This document shows positions 44,562-56,116 of a DNA stretch of 64,000 nucleotides, piece after piece. Position 1 is the first letter of the stretch. Every line of letters starts with the position of its first letter. Source of the DNA: Chondrus crispus (Eukaryota; Rhodophyta; Florideophyceae; Gigartinales; Gigartinaceae); the NCBI RefSeq assembly GCF_000350225.1, contig NW_005179256.1, positions 27,673-91,672 of the forward strand. Reading direction: 5' to 3'. A program made the position numbers and the translations under genes. The notes beneath the pieces were generated by a model that searched no databases, was not told the DNA's origin, and saw only the letters and a list, made by a program, of their open reading frames with translations.

Positions 44562-44874
44562 AAGGGGAAGATATCGCAAATCACGTTTACAACGTGGTTT
44601 TATTTTAAAAAACCCGTCGCAATTGTCGAACTTTTGTTCTTGCAACAATGCGCCTTGCTTTTAGTTTCATACACGTGTCAAAAGTCGTGACAAGCGGTTT
44701 TGACCTGCATTATTGGCGGTTTGCACTACTCACAACTGCACCATTGAGGAGATACTCTCTGTATAACCAGGGAGCACCCGATCATGTTCCCCATGACATG
44801 CTCGGGATTTTGGTCAATCTTTCCTGAATAATTGTTATGATAACGTGAACCAATCTCAAGAACACTGCCATGAC

Positions 44875-45120
44875 TTAAGACCTTATGGCTGGGGCAATAG
44901 ACAGTGCCCAGCACGTGAGGTCAAACCTTTTTAATTTGATTTTCTCCAGCCGCCATCTGGGTATTGTCGTGATTTTGACGTGCACTTGCCACATGCGTAC
45001 CTTGCACGTCTGCCTGACGAATGACACGACGTGAGGTACCCTGTAGTCTCCTTGCACGTACTCACCCTTCATCATATCTTTCAGGTACTCCGTAAAGAAC
45101 GACGTTGTTGATGACGCCAT
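44875..45120 (-). CDS. Hypothetical 81-residue protein
   Basis: ATG-started frame on the minus strand (MASSTTSFFTEYLKDMMKGEY...). Mixed composition with Lys/Arg/Trp near the C-terminus; no family recognised and no supporting context apart from its place in the host-like island. It could be chance. The surrounding 44562-46114 holds no other supported gene. Confidence 0.2.
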   Translation of the reverse strand: MASSTTSFFTEYLKDMMKGEYVQGDYRVPHVVSFVRQTCKVRMWQVHVKITTIPRWRLEKIKLKRFDLTCWALSIAPAIRS

Positions 45121-46114
45121 GCTGGCTAAACTAGCACGGCCTGCCGCTGACGTAATTGCAGTCGTGCTCGCGATAGGTCAGTGTTGACGCTTCATGTTGA
45201 AACTACAAAGGTTATTCATGTGTACGCTTTCCTATCCTTGCATGAATCAGCACGTCAGACATTGCTCTGGTCTTACTATCATGCAGATACTGAGTTTCCC
45301 CTGAATGAGTCGTACACTCAACATCTGTGACCGGTCCATCGTACATCCTATTAGTTTTGCATGGGGGGAGACATAGACATCGCATACCTCATGTCCTACA
45401 GTTCCTACGTTATTGAGAGATCAACTGTTTATGTCTGATACGTCTAGACAGCAGGAAGGGTATGCCGACAATCTCTTTCAGAGTAGAGGGCGCCCTGACC
45501 AATGAACCGATAAAAGAGCATGGAATATCTCCAGTGCAGCCCATACCCCCTTTTCCCTGTGCATCTGTCCTTACAATTGTTCACGTGGCCGGTCCGTGAA
45601 ACCTAGAAGCCTCCGCAATATGACACAGCAGCATGTCTACCCTTGTCTACATTATATGGAATGGCTCAGCAGATCCGTATTTTAACCACTAGTACCCCTG
45701 CTCACTGCTCGCCGTCTGCTTGCCACTGAGAGCAAACGAGTTTGCGACAGTAGTACAAATCTTGATCCATTTCGATCCAGCAAGTATACTGGTTCCTCTC
45801 CGGTTCTTTCTGCGCAACGGAATACCGATCCGATCCCGTCACTCTCAATCCCACTCCTTGGATTTCTTCATCAAGTGTTCCACTGTCCCGTTTTTCCTCG
45901 GTGGTAATTCTCACTCTTCACTCTCCGGACATCTGCAGAGAGACAAAAAGAGAAAGGGTGAGAGGGATCACAGATATCAACCGCTGACTAGTTTCCACAG
46001 GAATTCTTCATCTGGAGAGCAATCGGTGTGGTGTCTCATTTTTGAGGGAATACAGAGGCATAATCTGCGGCGGGGCAGCTCTTTACTGTCAACTTGGTGC
46101 ATTATTCGATCAAC

Positions 46115-46639
46115 ATGGCAAAAAGAACTTTAGAACAAAACAAATGCGATGTGTCTTTCATTTTGAATGATGTTGAACGGATGCGCCAGAGCCCAATGGA
46201 ACTCGATTCACTTTCAAAAGTAATGGACTCTTCTTCCTCGAGAAGCTCAGCTCGACAAGCTGCAGTCATTGCTAAAGAGCGCATTTTCGAATGTGGTGCA
46301 TGCGAGCGTGCCTTCAGGGCGAAGGGGGACCTTGCAAAGCATCACAAAAATATTCATCTTGGTCTCAAGCCTCACGAATGTCATTGCGGAATGCGATTCG
46401 GAGAAAAAGGAAACCTTACAAAACACATGAAGCGTCACGAAGGGGTTCGAGAATTTCACTGCTCAATCTCGGGATGCAAGAAGACCTTCGTTCTCCGGGA
46501 TGGGCTAAGACGCCATGAAAAGGCAATTCATGGAAAAGATGATCGTGTTGGGACCAGAGGAAGGCGGTCTGCCAGTGTATCACCCATCGTGCAAAGATCA
46601 GGCTCGAAACATCTTAGCTCCCTCAAGCACCGGAAATAA
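46115..46639 (+). CDS. Three-finger C2H2 zinc-finger protein
   Basis: 174 codons from ATG at 46115 (CAACATGGCA), intron-free. Residues 60-145 form three fingers: CGACERAFRAKGDLAKHHKNIH (C-X2-C-X12-H-X4-H), then a variant CHCGMRFGEKGNLTKHMKRH (C-X1-C), then CSISGCKKTFVLRDGLRRHE (C-X4-C). The KPHE and VREF linkers match the TGEKP position. The C-terminus is basic, with Ser. Such proteins bind DNA or RNA in the nucleus; the spacing resembles TFIIIA-type fingers. Probably a host transcription factor, 840 bp upstream of an RWP-RK-like gene in the same direction. Codon use and AT-rich flanks differ from the retroelements. Confidence 0.75.
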   Translation: MAKRTLEQNKCDVSFILNDVERMRQSPMELDSLSKVMDSSSSRSSARQAAVIAKERIFECGACERAFRAKGDLAKHHKNIHLGLKPHECHCGMRFGEKGNLTKHMKRHEGVREFHCSISGCKKTFVLRDGLRRHEKAIHGKDDRVGTRGRRSASVSPIVQRSGSKHLSSLKHRK

Positions 46640-47477
46640 AGAGTTTCTTGCTCTTTGAACTAGATGGTACTACACTCGAAGAAAAACTATAATCCTGTGA
46701 CATATCGTGTTCGAAGATGGGAGGGAATGGTTGACTGGACTGCGTAATTGACCTCGTAGTAGTTTTTTTTTCTGCGCAAAGAATGTGAACATAGTTGTCC
46801 CCTTCGCTCTATGCTCTATCAAATTTTCCTCCCAATGTTTTACGTGAGAGGAAACTGTTACACATTTCTATCTCGTTATACACGAAGCGATATGTAGAGT
46901 CTTCGGTTGCCATCCACTTGCTTGAATTTTGAATCGTGATGGGCTCAAACGAATTTGTAAAATGAACGATAGCACAATAATTGCAATAGTGCTCCGAAAA
47001 GACAGATGCATTCTGCCGGAAGCGATTATCTATATCTCTGACCACTGAAGAAAACCTTGAGATACCCGAGAGAGGAATTTGGAGATTCAACCAGGCGTTT
47101 ACGCTTTCTATGTATTTGTTCTTATTTGGATGGAATCTTTGTTCAAATGCCGTAAATCGGTACAATTTGATCACATTTAATTCACGCACTTTCAACGTCT
47201 TTTGTTTGAGTGTTTGAATTCTACATTCTGAAAGGTTTCGTTCGCAAAAGTGCCTTGAAGAGTGTTTCGTTTTTAGAGCACAAATAGCGAAGCACACCGT
47301 AACATCAATAGTATGCCTAGAAAGCAGGACAATGTTTGATTTTTCGCATTGTCAATTGGCGATACAGTACTGTGAAAGAGCCCTGACCTTCCGCACAGAA
47401 TTTGCGCATCCTCACTTCCTAGAAAAAAGGCGGAGACTTCATTCTAGTGTTTGACGTCGAGGGACACCGCGTTACTC
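46640..47477. other. Spacer between the two host-like genes
   Basis: Contains a minus-strand open frame (47297-46809, about 162 codons, no ATG until late) with no recognised motif; it may be chance. The rest holds the 3' end of the zinc-finger gene and the presumed promoter of the next gene. Confidence 0.4.
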
Positions 47478-48962
47478 ATGTCATTTCCGTTCACGAATAG
47501 ACCTTCTGCTTCACTCTTTATACAGACAGATCATCAATCTGATGATGAACCTGTTCCCCTGAAGGGAAACTTACAAGAACGCGGACAAGGCCTGGAGGGT
47601 TTACGCAAACGAAATGAGTTAACTTTAGAACCTCGAGAAAATATTCATTCAGCTGAGGTTTTCGGGAACCAAGCTGATTCAAGTTGCGGGAAGAGCGTCG
47701 CAGAAATTGGCCATGAAGGAATGGAGAGTCAGAGACAAAACTTCGAAGGCCGTCCAGGCTCTGAAAGCCGACCAATGCGAATCCAAGCCCCAAGCGATTC
47801 ACAACTCGAAGAGGTTCACATCGATGCGCATTTATTGTTCTCACTTGTCGATGCATCTCAAAATGATGCATGGGAATACCTCAATCTCAATTTTAACGTC
47901 ACACAGAATTTTCTCAAAGATCCTTCCGATAATGCACATCCTCCTAACAATGCAGCGCAAACGACGCAAAAATTATTGAAAGAATATGGGCATGGAGGCA
48001 AGCATATTCGAGAAGCCACGGTTACAATTTCGATACGAAGCTCACAGGAGACAAAAAATCGAAAATACCAATTTCAGCTTTTCTGCGTCATTTCTGAGGA
48101 CCCGGCTGTCCGAGAGAACGTGGGCGTAGATTGGACACGACTAGAAGTTTGTGCTTTTGTGATGATTCGCGGAGCTAAACGACCACTGGAACCGATCAAT
48201 AGAACTATTTCAAGAGCACAAGTAGTATCGTGTGGAAGGGAGATGTCCTTGGGATCATTTTCTTACGATGGTCATGCTCTTTTTCATGTTACACCCAGTT
48301 ATATGCAAAGACAGGAAAGAAATGGAAACGATTTTTCAATGCCAACTACTTCATTTTCCACACCCATCTCAAATAAGATAATCGTTTTGAATAATTCTGA
48401 GATACAGAAGGAACCCAAAAAAGCTCGAGCAGGGCGGCCAAGAAGCAAGAGATCACTGCAGCTTTTAGTGACCCGAGAGCAAGCCGAAAAAACTCTCGAA
48501 ATGAGAGAGAGATGGACTGGTATGAGCAGAAGACAGAGAAAGCTTCATATTGTTGACTCTGACCTATATCCGTTCTTGACCATCAGTAGGGACGAATGTG
48601 CCAATTTGCTCTTGGTTTGTCACACTTGGTTCAAAGAAGTAATTCGTTCTCAGGGGATCAAGGTTTGGCCTGGACGGCCACTGCGAAGAACAGGCGCAGA
48701 GCTTGAAATTCTCAAAACCCAGTTGGAGACGGCGAGAGCCACAGTGCAATATTCTTGTAAGGGAACAGATGCGCGCGCAAGAGGCATGCATCTCATATCA
48801 TCACTTCAAGAAGCAATTAAACAGAAGTTGGCGTATCGATTGGAAATTATTGAGAATCAGGTCACTTCCGAATACTTCCAAAGATTCGTACAAGCAGATG
48901 GCCAGAAGCACCTCTATCCGGAATGGGTGGCCTTGCCCCCACCCATACCTCGACGGCATTGA
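47478..48962 (+). CDS. RWP-RK-like DNA-binding protein with an AT-hook
   Basis: 494 codons from ATG at 47478, intron-free. Residues 1-115 are acidic and disordered; about 115-260 look folded (DAHLLFSLVDASQNDAWEYL, VDWTRLEVCAFVMIRG). An AT-hook-like RAGRPRSKR occupies 317-325, doubling as a nuclear signal. From 367, LTISRDECANLLLVCHTWFK, then EVIRSQGIKVWPGRPLRR, aligns with the RWP-RK pattern (helix, AA..L.V..T.LK..CR..GI.RWP.RK), with WPGRPL in place of WPHRK. A Leu/Glu-rich coiled coil follows (410-470). RWP-RK proteins are transcription factors in plants and algae, so this is the best hint about the host. Family placement is by eye. Confidence 0.55.
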   Translation: MSFPFTNRPSASLFIQTDHQSDDEPVPLKGNLQERGQGLEGLRKRNELTLEPRENIHSAEVFGNQADSSCGKSVAEIGHEGMESQRQNFEGRPGSESRPMRIQAPSDSQLEEVHIDAHLLFSLVDASQNDAWEYLNLNFNVTQNFLKDPSDNAHPPNNAAQTTQKLLKEYGHGGKHIREATVTISIRSSQETKNRKYQFQLFCVISEDPAVRENVGVDWTRLEVCAFVMIRGAKRPLEPINRTISRAQVVSCGREMSLGSFSYDGHALFHVTPSYMQRQERNGNDFSMPTTSFSTPISNKIIVLNNSEIQKEPKKARAGRPRSKRSLQLLVTREQAEKTLEMRERWTGMSRRQRKLHIVDSDLYPFLTISRDECANLLLVCHTWFKEVIRSQGIKVWPGRPLRRTGAELEILKTQLETARATVQYSCKGTDARARGMHLISSLQEAIKQKLAYRLEIIENQVTSEYFQRFVQADGQKHLYPEWVALPPPIPRRH

Positions 48963-50489
48963 TAGTTTTGAGTCCAAGACTCTGGCAATTTCATTTTTCT
49001 GTCACTTCGGTCTGAAAGCAGAACAGCGTCAGTTGTTCTCGCTCGCATGCTACAGACTTTTTTTCTCAAATAATTACCCCACCAAAATATTACGGTTGTG
49101 GTTCGAAATTTGTTTGGATTCTGTATTTGAATGACTTTGGGGATAAGCAACATCCCGGGTCACCCATGTCCATACTCGAGTACTACGTAGTAGTTGTGTT
49201 GCATGGAGAATGCCCGTTATTCAATGTATGCTAAGTCAACAAGCTCAATACATGAGAAATACAAACCAAATCCGCTGTTCTGTGGGCACAGCTCTGTTTA
49301 CATATTTCCTCTTTGCATAACAATAATAAATGGACTGCAGCATCCTTGTTTCTATGTGACAAATGACTCCAGATGAGGTCTATTGAAACCGTATTGGCAT
49401 ACTCTTCAACATACCATCCCCGGCTTTAAATAGCTTAATATGGCGAATGTCAGAAATGATATCGTGATGCAGCAGGACACATCCTACTTTCATTTCAACT
49501 CATCTTAATTAATTGCTGTGTAGCCACTTCTGACTTGGCGTGGGGGTTTTACGAGCGACAGGGATGACTATTGGGCGTCCGCGTTAGGATGGAACTATGA
49601 CCGCCTACAAAACGATGTGATACCGGGATGTACACACAAGTTCATCATGGAGCTGACAAGAATTTGTAATGCTACCAAAAAAGGTAACGTTTTGTAGCAC
49701 CTTGAAGCTGACATGAAATTGTGGTACGACCCAGGACAAGCTTCAACCTGTAGTGCTTCAGTGTGACTTCTTATAACCTCACTGAAGCGGTCGAGAGGTC
49801 TAGAAAAAAGGGCCACTGACGGTAAACTCATCTTTGCTTTGTTTCAACTTTCGTTCTTGCCTAGGCGCTGTAGCGTCTAAAACTAGCGTATACACAACTT
49901 CGAACACCTCTGAAACGTCCTGTGCAAACATCACAGACACCGAATTCGTAATTCAAAAGCCCAACACACTGTTTTATTCTGATAATATCCCGTGGGTTTT
50001 TGCTGAGTGTCGCTGTTGTTACACAGACGTAACAATTAAATGGGAGGTCTGCAAACGGCAGTCCTCTTCCGTCTGACCTGCTTACGGCACGTGAGTGATC
50101 TCCGCTTGCGAACTGCAAGTGGATTTTGCCGATCGCGGACGCGCGATGCGGCGGAAAGTGGGAAACGCCCACTTGGTTGAGCAGTACCTGCTCGAAGGCA
50201 AACGCAACGGCGTTTGGTGAATGAACAATGTTTAGTCGTAAGATGAGTATTCGATCGATTGTTACTTTCTACATTCTGTCCGTTGCTGAATGGTAATTTA
50301 TACTACTGCCCGAATACACGCGCGAGGCCACTGCGGTTTACCTCCCGCAGCGGAGACTCGGCCAAATTATCTGAGTCTCTGTTGCGACTCCCGGTTGACA
50401 TATGACTCCTTAGATTATTCCAAAAACTCTACTGCTGATTTCTTGGCGAAGCGGAACTTTGCTTCGTTCTGAGAAAGTCTCCTTGCAAC
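48963..50489. other. Region between the RWP-RK-like gene and element F
   Basis: No supported gene. A plus-strand frame at 49834-50076 and a minus frame at 49595-49831 are short and unrecognised. 50060-50330 is more GC-rich and may be old repeat DNA. No tRNA or other RNA gene was recognised. Confidence 0.4.
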
Positions 50490-50889
50490 AACAGTCGCCA
50501 TACCCGTGCACTTTTGTATCTTCCCACCATGTGATGATAAGTTTCTGCTATCAATATGATATACTGATTGGTGATTCCTGCTGCATCCTTCTGAGTCAAG
50601 CGCCGTCAACCTTAGTCTTTATTAGTCCCTGTTATCCTGCATATGCCCCATTTACCTACGGCTATACATCCCCTATAAGTACTGCCACACTTCATTGCTA
50701 ATAAGAGAAAAGGGCAGAGCATTTTTTAAAAACACAGTTCTCAACTTCTTCTTTCCGATCGATCTGAAAAACACGACGCTCGTGCAGCGCGCATACCGAT
50801 CATCGGGTTTTACCATTCCGGGAAGCGTGACGCTTGTGCCACGCGTCTACCGGAGACTGGACTGATTCGAATTACCGTGATCGGCCACA
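50490..50889 (+). mobile_element. 5' LTR of element F
   Basis: About 400 bp; matches the 3' copy at 56117-56310 from CGCCATACCCGTGCAC through CCCCATTTACCTAC, and again from GATTCGAATTACCG to GATCGGCCACA. The 5' terminus is mutated (AGTCGCC versus TGTAGCC in the 3' copy). The right end is fixed by CCACA at 50889. Confidence 0.8.
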
Positions 50890-51053
50890 GTGATTACTAC
50901 GGTCAGAATTTCATCTTTGAGAATCGACCTTTCTCTACACCTGTTAAGGAATTGCTTGCATTACTCGTTTCACCGTGAACGTTGCTTCTGGATCCTCAAG
51001 CGGCAGCAATTTCTCTATTTCTACACCTATCAACCACCCGACCCTTCGGAAGC

Positions 51054-51897
51054 ATGACTCCGAATCTACTCGCATTTTTTGAGAAGGTACGACCAGTTCG
51101 TTACCGAAATTTCGGAGCGAGCTGCCCAATATGGTGATACAACTTCCCGCCCGGCTCAGCTCAAGTATTGTGTTGATTCAAAGTACCTACAATCCGCCAT
51201 CGCTATTGGTTTTATCGAAGGCGTCACCAGTTTGGGAGATCTTTCAGACCCGATTCTTCGGACGTACCTAGATAAGAAATCTGAGTCCTCGAAGGAGACG
51301 GTTACCTCATCAACTCTCGATAAGATGGTCGAGAAGCAGCTCTCGATGAACATGAGTGAACTTTCCGCAACTTCGCGCATGCAAGGTCTTTTATCTCTTA
51401 TGACACTCTTTTGAGGAAAGCAGGTATTTCTTGGGTCCTCGAAGAGAGTCAAAGGGTTGCTGTGCCGCATATATGCCATCAATCCAAAGTCGCTTCGCGA
51501 CCGTCTTGTGGAAGATCTTGAATTATCCAAGTACAACCTTCGAAAGGATTTCAAGGGATTTACGGCTCACGCCATCAAGCTCGCAGATGCATTCCAACTA
51601 GTGGACAGTGGGCGTAATCGTAAACGTGGACAAGATCGAACCATTACTCCACGTATTAGGAATCCCACAGACTCCGGGCAAGCTACACCTCTAAGGTCCA
51701 CTGATGGCGGGGTTGTACCAAAAAAATCTGGGCGTTTGCCTCCGTACTGCATTATGCCAAGATGCGCGAACGACAAAAGACGGCACTTCTTTTCCGATTG
51801 TCTGGAGGATCCTTCTGAAATTGAGAAAATGAAAGAAAGTCTTAAATTCCGACCCTCGGAAAATACTCGTTCCAAAACCTCAACTGAGGGTAAGTAA
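51054..51897 (+). pseudogene. Element F gag
   Basis: Starts at the ATG at 51054 in one frame and soon needs another (from 51079), with a stop at 51412-51414 and frame change, so at least two lesions. Helical region RRYDQFVTEISERAAQYGD, then LCRIYAINPKSLRDRLVEDL, basic linker, and a zinc-binding variant CIMPRCANDKRRHFFSDC (C-X4-C-X6-H-X4-C) near 51748-51800. This spaced knuckle differs from the CX2CX4HX4C of elements B, D and E, so element F belongs to another lineage. Confidence 0.65.
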
Positions 51898-54800
51898 ACC
51901 GCACCGTCTTCGGGAAAACTTTGTTCTTTTTCCTCCGACTCTCCTCCAGTATCTATCAATCTGGAAGATGGTATTTCTTCTGTTACCGTTACCGGACAAT
52001 GTGATGATAGATCAGATGATAGTCTGGCTTCTCCAAACGTGGACAACGCTGTATTGAACGGGATAAGTTCCTTCAAAAGAATTGCACCTGTCTCCTTCGA
52101 AGTTGCCCTAACGACGGATAAGAAACCCGAAACATTTACCGTTTCCAAAGTTTGGACTGTCCCGCGCACGGTTTTACACCTATCCTCCGGAAAGATTGTG
52201 CCGATGTGGGTAATCCGACCGTTGTCGGGAATCGGGGACATGTTAGCGCTATAATGACGACGCGCTCCACCGACGTGGAACGATTCATTCCTAATCAGGA
52301 CCCAATCCGCCCATGCGTTGATTATTTCTAATCTCGGAAGGAAGTTGATCCTTTTCCTGACTCATCTCTCCTCGATAGGCTTGGCAAAGACCAGCATTTG
52401 GAAATAGAATATGCTATTGAAAAAATTCTGACGAAAGCTGGGGAAAATGGACTTAAAGGACCTCATCTTACACGACTCCGGAAGTTAGTTAAGAACCATC
52501 TTAACATTTTCCGCGTGGACTCTCTGCAGGTGAACCTGCAAATATTCCCGCTTTGCGGATTGACCTGACCACAAATGCCAAACCCACCCGCGTTAAGTTT
52601 CGAAACTATTTACGCGACCGACGAGAATTTCTCACCGAATTTGTCAGGGCGCTCCAAGAGAAAGGAATGATATATCGCAATCCTTCCGCCAAATGGGCGT
52701 GTGCTCCACTTCTTGTACCGAAGCCGAGACCATCCCGTTGTAGATTCACGGTTGATATGAGACCCGTTAATCGGTACACTACCAAGTATCAATTCCCGAT
52801 GCCGGATGTTGAAGTTGAATTAACCAAACTGGCTGGGGCCAAATACTTCGGAACATTCGATTTTTCCCATGGCTATTGGCAACTTCCGCTACATCCGGAT
52901 AGTCAGGAAACTCGAGTAATAAATGTTTGATCAAACATTTATTACTCCCGATGGGCTTTTTTCCCCTACAAGGGTGCTGCATGGGACATCCAATGCGACG
53001 ATGCACATGCAAGCTGAAATCGACGCTTTAATAAGCAGCGACCCTATCCTAAAAAGACATGCCATCACCGGGCTCGATGATGTACTTTTATTCAGCACCT
53101 CCATCGAGGGACACCTCGATATCCTAAAAAGGGTTTTCGATATTTGCAACCGTTCTCGACTTCGGTTGCATCCAGGGAAATCCTCGTTCTTTTCGACCAC
53201 CATCCGCTGGTGCGGGCGTCTCATTGATAAGAATGGAACTCGCTTCGATCCTCGCCGAATTAACGGGTTATTGGAAATGTTCTCACCAATAACTGGGTCT
53301 GAATTACAGCAGTTTCTTTGCGCGTTTCAATGGATGAAAACTGCTATTCCCGAATTCAATCAGATTATTGAACCACTACATCTCCTGAAGGAAGAAGTAT
53401 ATGCCTGAGCGGGAAATCGTACTAAGACTCGCGTCGCGCGAGTTGACTTAGCCCACGTTGGATGGTTGGAATTACATGAATCTACATTCCAAAATTGCAA
53501 GAATTCCCTAGCGGCTCAAGTCAAGCCATCTCATCGTGACCCGCTAAAACGGTTGTGCGTTTTTACCGACGCTTCGGACTCCGTCTGGTCGGGAATTGTT
53601 ACTCAAATACCGATGTCGGACGTTAACCTTCCCCATGAAGAAAAGCGGCATGCACCTCTTGCATTTCTTTCAGGTCGATTTGATTCTACGCAGTTGAGAT
53701 GGTCTACCCTTGAAAAGGAAGCGTTCGCTATCATGGCTACAACTGAGTGAATGCATTGGATTCTTTCCGACTCCTCGGGATTTGACATCTACACCGACCA
53801 CAACAATTTGGTATTCATATTCGACCCGCTTTCGGTACTGCACGATATTTCTTTAAGCTCCCTCAAGAAGGTCCTCCGCTGGGCGGTGCGATTATCCATG
53901 TACAATTACACCTGCATTCATATACCGGGTTCGGAGAATGTATGGGCTGACTTTCTTTCACGATGGGCGGTGCCGAACACGGTTCGCAGAATCATTCATG
54001 TACCTTCCTTAACTTCCGCTTCGTCGGATGAATTCGTTTGGTCTAACCTTACCGAAATTGCAGAAGCACACAAACTGCATCGTTCTACCTGCCCCAGGGA
54101 ATTCATCACGAATGACGATATTTTTACTACCGATGCTGGCGTTATCTGGATCCCTGACGATTGTTCAGATTTGCAACTACGCATTTGCATAATTGCGCAT
54201 ACCTCCAGTGCTGGGCATCGTGCAATCGACGCCACTGAATCCGCCGTTCGGCGAAACTTTTATTGGAGTACTATCACTGATGACGTTCATACCTTCGTCA
54301 ATCGTTGCATTCATTGCATATCCACACTGAAGGGGAAGCGCGTTCCGCGACCCTTTGGACCCTCCGTATTCAGGACATCTCCCAATGATTTGGTGCTATT
54401 TGATTTCCTCGAAATAGCCCATGGATATGACGGAATGAAATACATCCTCATGCTCCGAGATGATTTTTCCTCCTATTGCTGGTTATTTCCTTTCGCTAAT
54501 GCGAATGCCTCGAACACTGCTGATGCCCTCCTTGAGTGGTGCTCTTCTTTTAATACTCCGAAGATGCTTATGTCGGACCAAGGCACGCATTTTAAGAATG
54601 AGATAATTGGCCGCTTAAGCCGCGCGTTGCGAGTTCCTCATCATTTTACTTTACCCTATACTCCTTGGAGCAATGGTTCAGTCGAACGTTTGAGACGCGA
54701 AGTCTTGCGCGTTTTCCGTGCTACAATATCCGAACTTCGGTTGAACTTTTCCGAATGGCCGGACCTTGTTCCTCTTGTTCAAAGTTCTCTCAATAATTCG

Positions 54801-55406
54801 CCATCACCGCAGCGCGGGAATAAGGCACCAATAACCATATTAATGGGAGTTGAACCTGCAACTGCAGCATCTACGTTCTTGAGAAATGAGACTGGACGTC
54901 CAGTTTCCATCACGGATTCGGTGCAAGAAAAATCGTTCAACCTTGGAAAGGTGAAGGAAATTGTTGACAACATCCGCGAAACGGTATCCAAAACTCTAAC
55001 CGCTAATCGAGAGCGCAAACGTGGTACTAATTCTCGTGGTGAACTTCCTAATTTCAGCGAGGGTGATTTCGTTCTACTCGCTCGCGAGGAATTTACGGCC
55101 GGTGAAAAGCTCGCCCTCCGCTGGCGCGGGCCCAGAAGAATTACAAAGCCGTATCTGATTATGTTTATCAGATAGAAGACCTCCGAAACGGCTCCCTACA
55201 AGAGGCGCACGCATCCCGATTACGGTTTTACTCGGATGAACACCTCAACAGGGAAGCTATCATGACGCATGTACTAGCATCCGACACCGGTATGCCAGTT
55301 CAACGGTTGTTACGTCTCGAAAATGGACCGGATGGACTTCAGGTTGTAGTCCGCTGGCGAGGACTACCAGCATCTGCTGATACTTCTGAATCCCTACAAA
55401 AATTAT
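51898..55406 (+). pseudogene. Element F pol: protease region, RT, RNase H, integrase
   Basis: Protease region weak (52039-52254). RT from about 52550: RNYLRDRREFLTEFV, LLVPKPRPSRCRFTVDMRPV, FDFSHGYWQLPLH, RVLHGTSNATMHMQ and catalytic GLDDVLLF (usually WxDD). RNase H: VFTDASDSVWSGI, TLEKEAFAIM, YTDHNNLVFI. Integrase: H...H...CIHC and LFDFLEIA, SDQGTHFKNE, NGSVERLRREVLR (D-D-35-E). Stops TGA at 53406-53408 and 53748-53750 in frame, frameshifts near 52260, 52920 and 55150. The RT style resembles the Ty3/gypsy lineage common in oomycetes and algae. It ends in a chromodomain-like tail cut by a solo LTR. Confidence 0.85.
52914..52947. repeat. Perfect 34-bp palindrome at a break in element F RT
   Basis: GAGTAATAAATGTTT, GATC centre region, AAACATTTATTACTC. 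The right half belongs to normal RT coding (FITPDG...); the left half replaces the expected residues, so an inverted copy of about 15 bp was probably created by fold-back synthesis, and it coincides with a frame break. Confidence 0.9.
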
Positions 55407-56006
55407 TGTAGCATAACCGCCGGCTACTGTACTATACATTAGATTTGGAATTAGATTCAACGCTGTAAGGCACGGACCTTACAGCGTGTACCCCACGTGT
55501 AGCACACCGGTGCTGTCAGCCCCGACGGCTGACAGCGTTACAGTGCGGGCCGGCCCGCACTGTCTACAGTAAGCCGACTACAGTACAGTCCGTACTGTAC
55601 TGTAGACGGTTAATTAACTTGTACAATAAATATAGGGAGCGACCGCCGGTGGGGAGGAGGAGGACAGGCAACCCTCCACCGACGGTCGACCACCCAGCTT
55701 ACTCTACTCACACCGCCGTTCCGCGAGTAGTTACCACCGAGCAGGTGGTGGACGCGGGCGACACCGCGGCGAGCTGCGATCCGCCTCCGCCCGTCAGTAC
55801 CGGATCGTCAATTTCTACTGCTCCGGGGCGTCGAGGCGCCGATCCGCTCGCCTACGCGCGCGTCCCCGCCGACCACGCTCTACCACCCGCTACCGGTCCG
55901 CTTCCGGTGGCGTTGGTTGGTTCAAGACCCTCGGTACGCCGATCCGGGGTCTTCCGCCGAACATCGCCAACACCCCCTCCGCCGGGTGTGGGGTGTTTAT
56001 GCGACA
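55407..56006 (+). mobile_element. Solo LTR of family B with target duplication
   Basis: 600 bp, TGTAGCATAACCGCC to TTTATGCGACA, flanked by ATTAT at 55402-55406 and 56007-56011. It keeps LTR-B hallmarks (CTGTCAGCC...GGCTGACAG hairpin, CGCCTCCGCCCGTCAGTACC, terminal GGGTGTTTATG). Read across one copy of ATTAT, element F continues in frame as ESLQKLYEDVPQMLRNLL, so the insertion is simple and the element interior was removed by LTR-LTR recombination. Confidence 0.95.
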
Positions 56007-56106
56007 ATTATACGAAGATGTCCCACAAATGCTACGAAACCTCTTGAACCGCAAGTCAACTCCTCACCACCTAGTGGATTTAGCCAAGCAAGAGCTTGAC
56101 CTTTGA
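56007..56106 (+). pseudogene. Element F pol C-terminal tail
   Basis: Continuation of the chromodomain-like end (YEDVPQMLRNLL, HHLVDLAKQELDL) to the TGA at 56104-56106. A short purine tract GAAGAGGAGGTG precedes the 3' LTR and is its likely polypurine tract. Confidence 0.75.
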
Positions 56107-56116
56107 AGAGGAGGTG

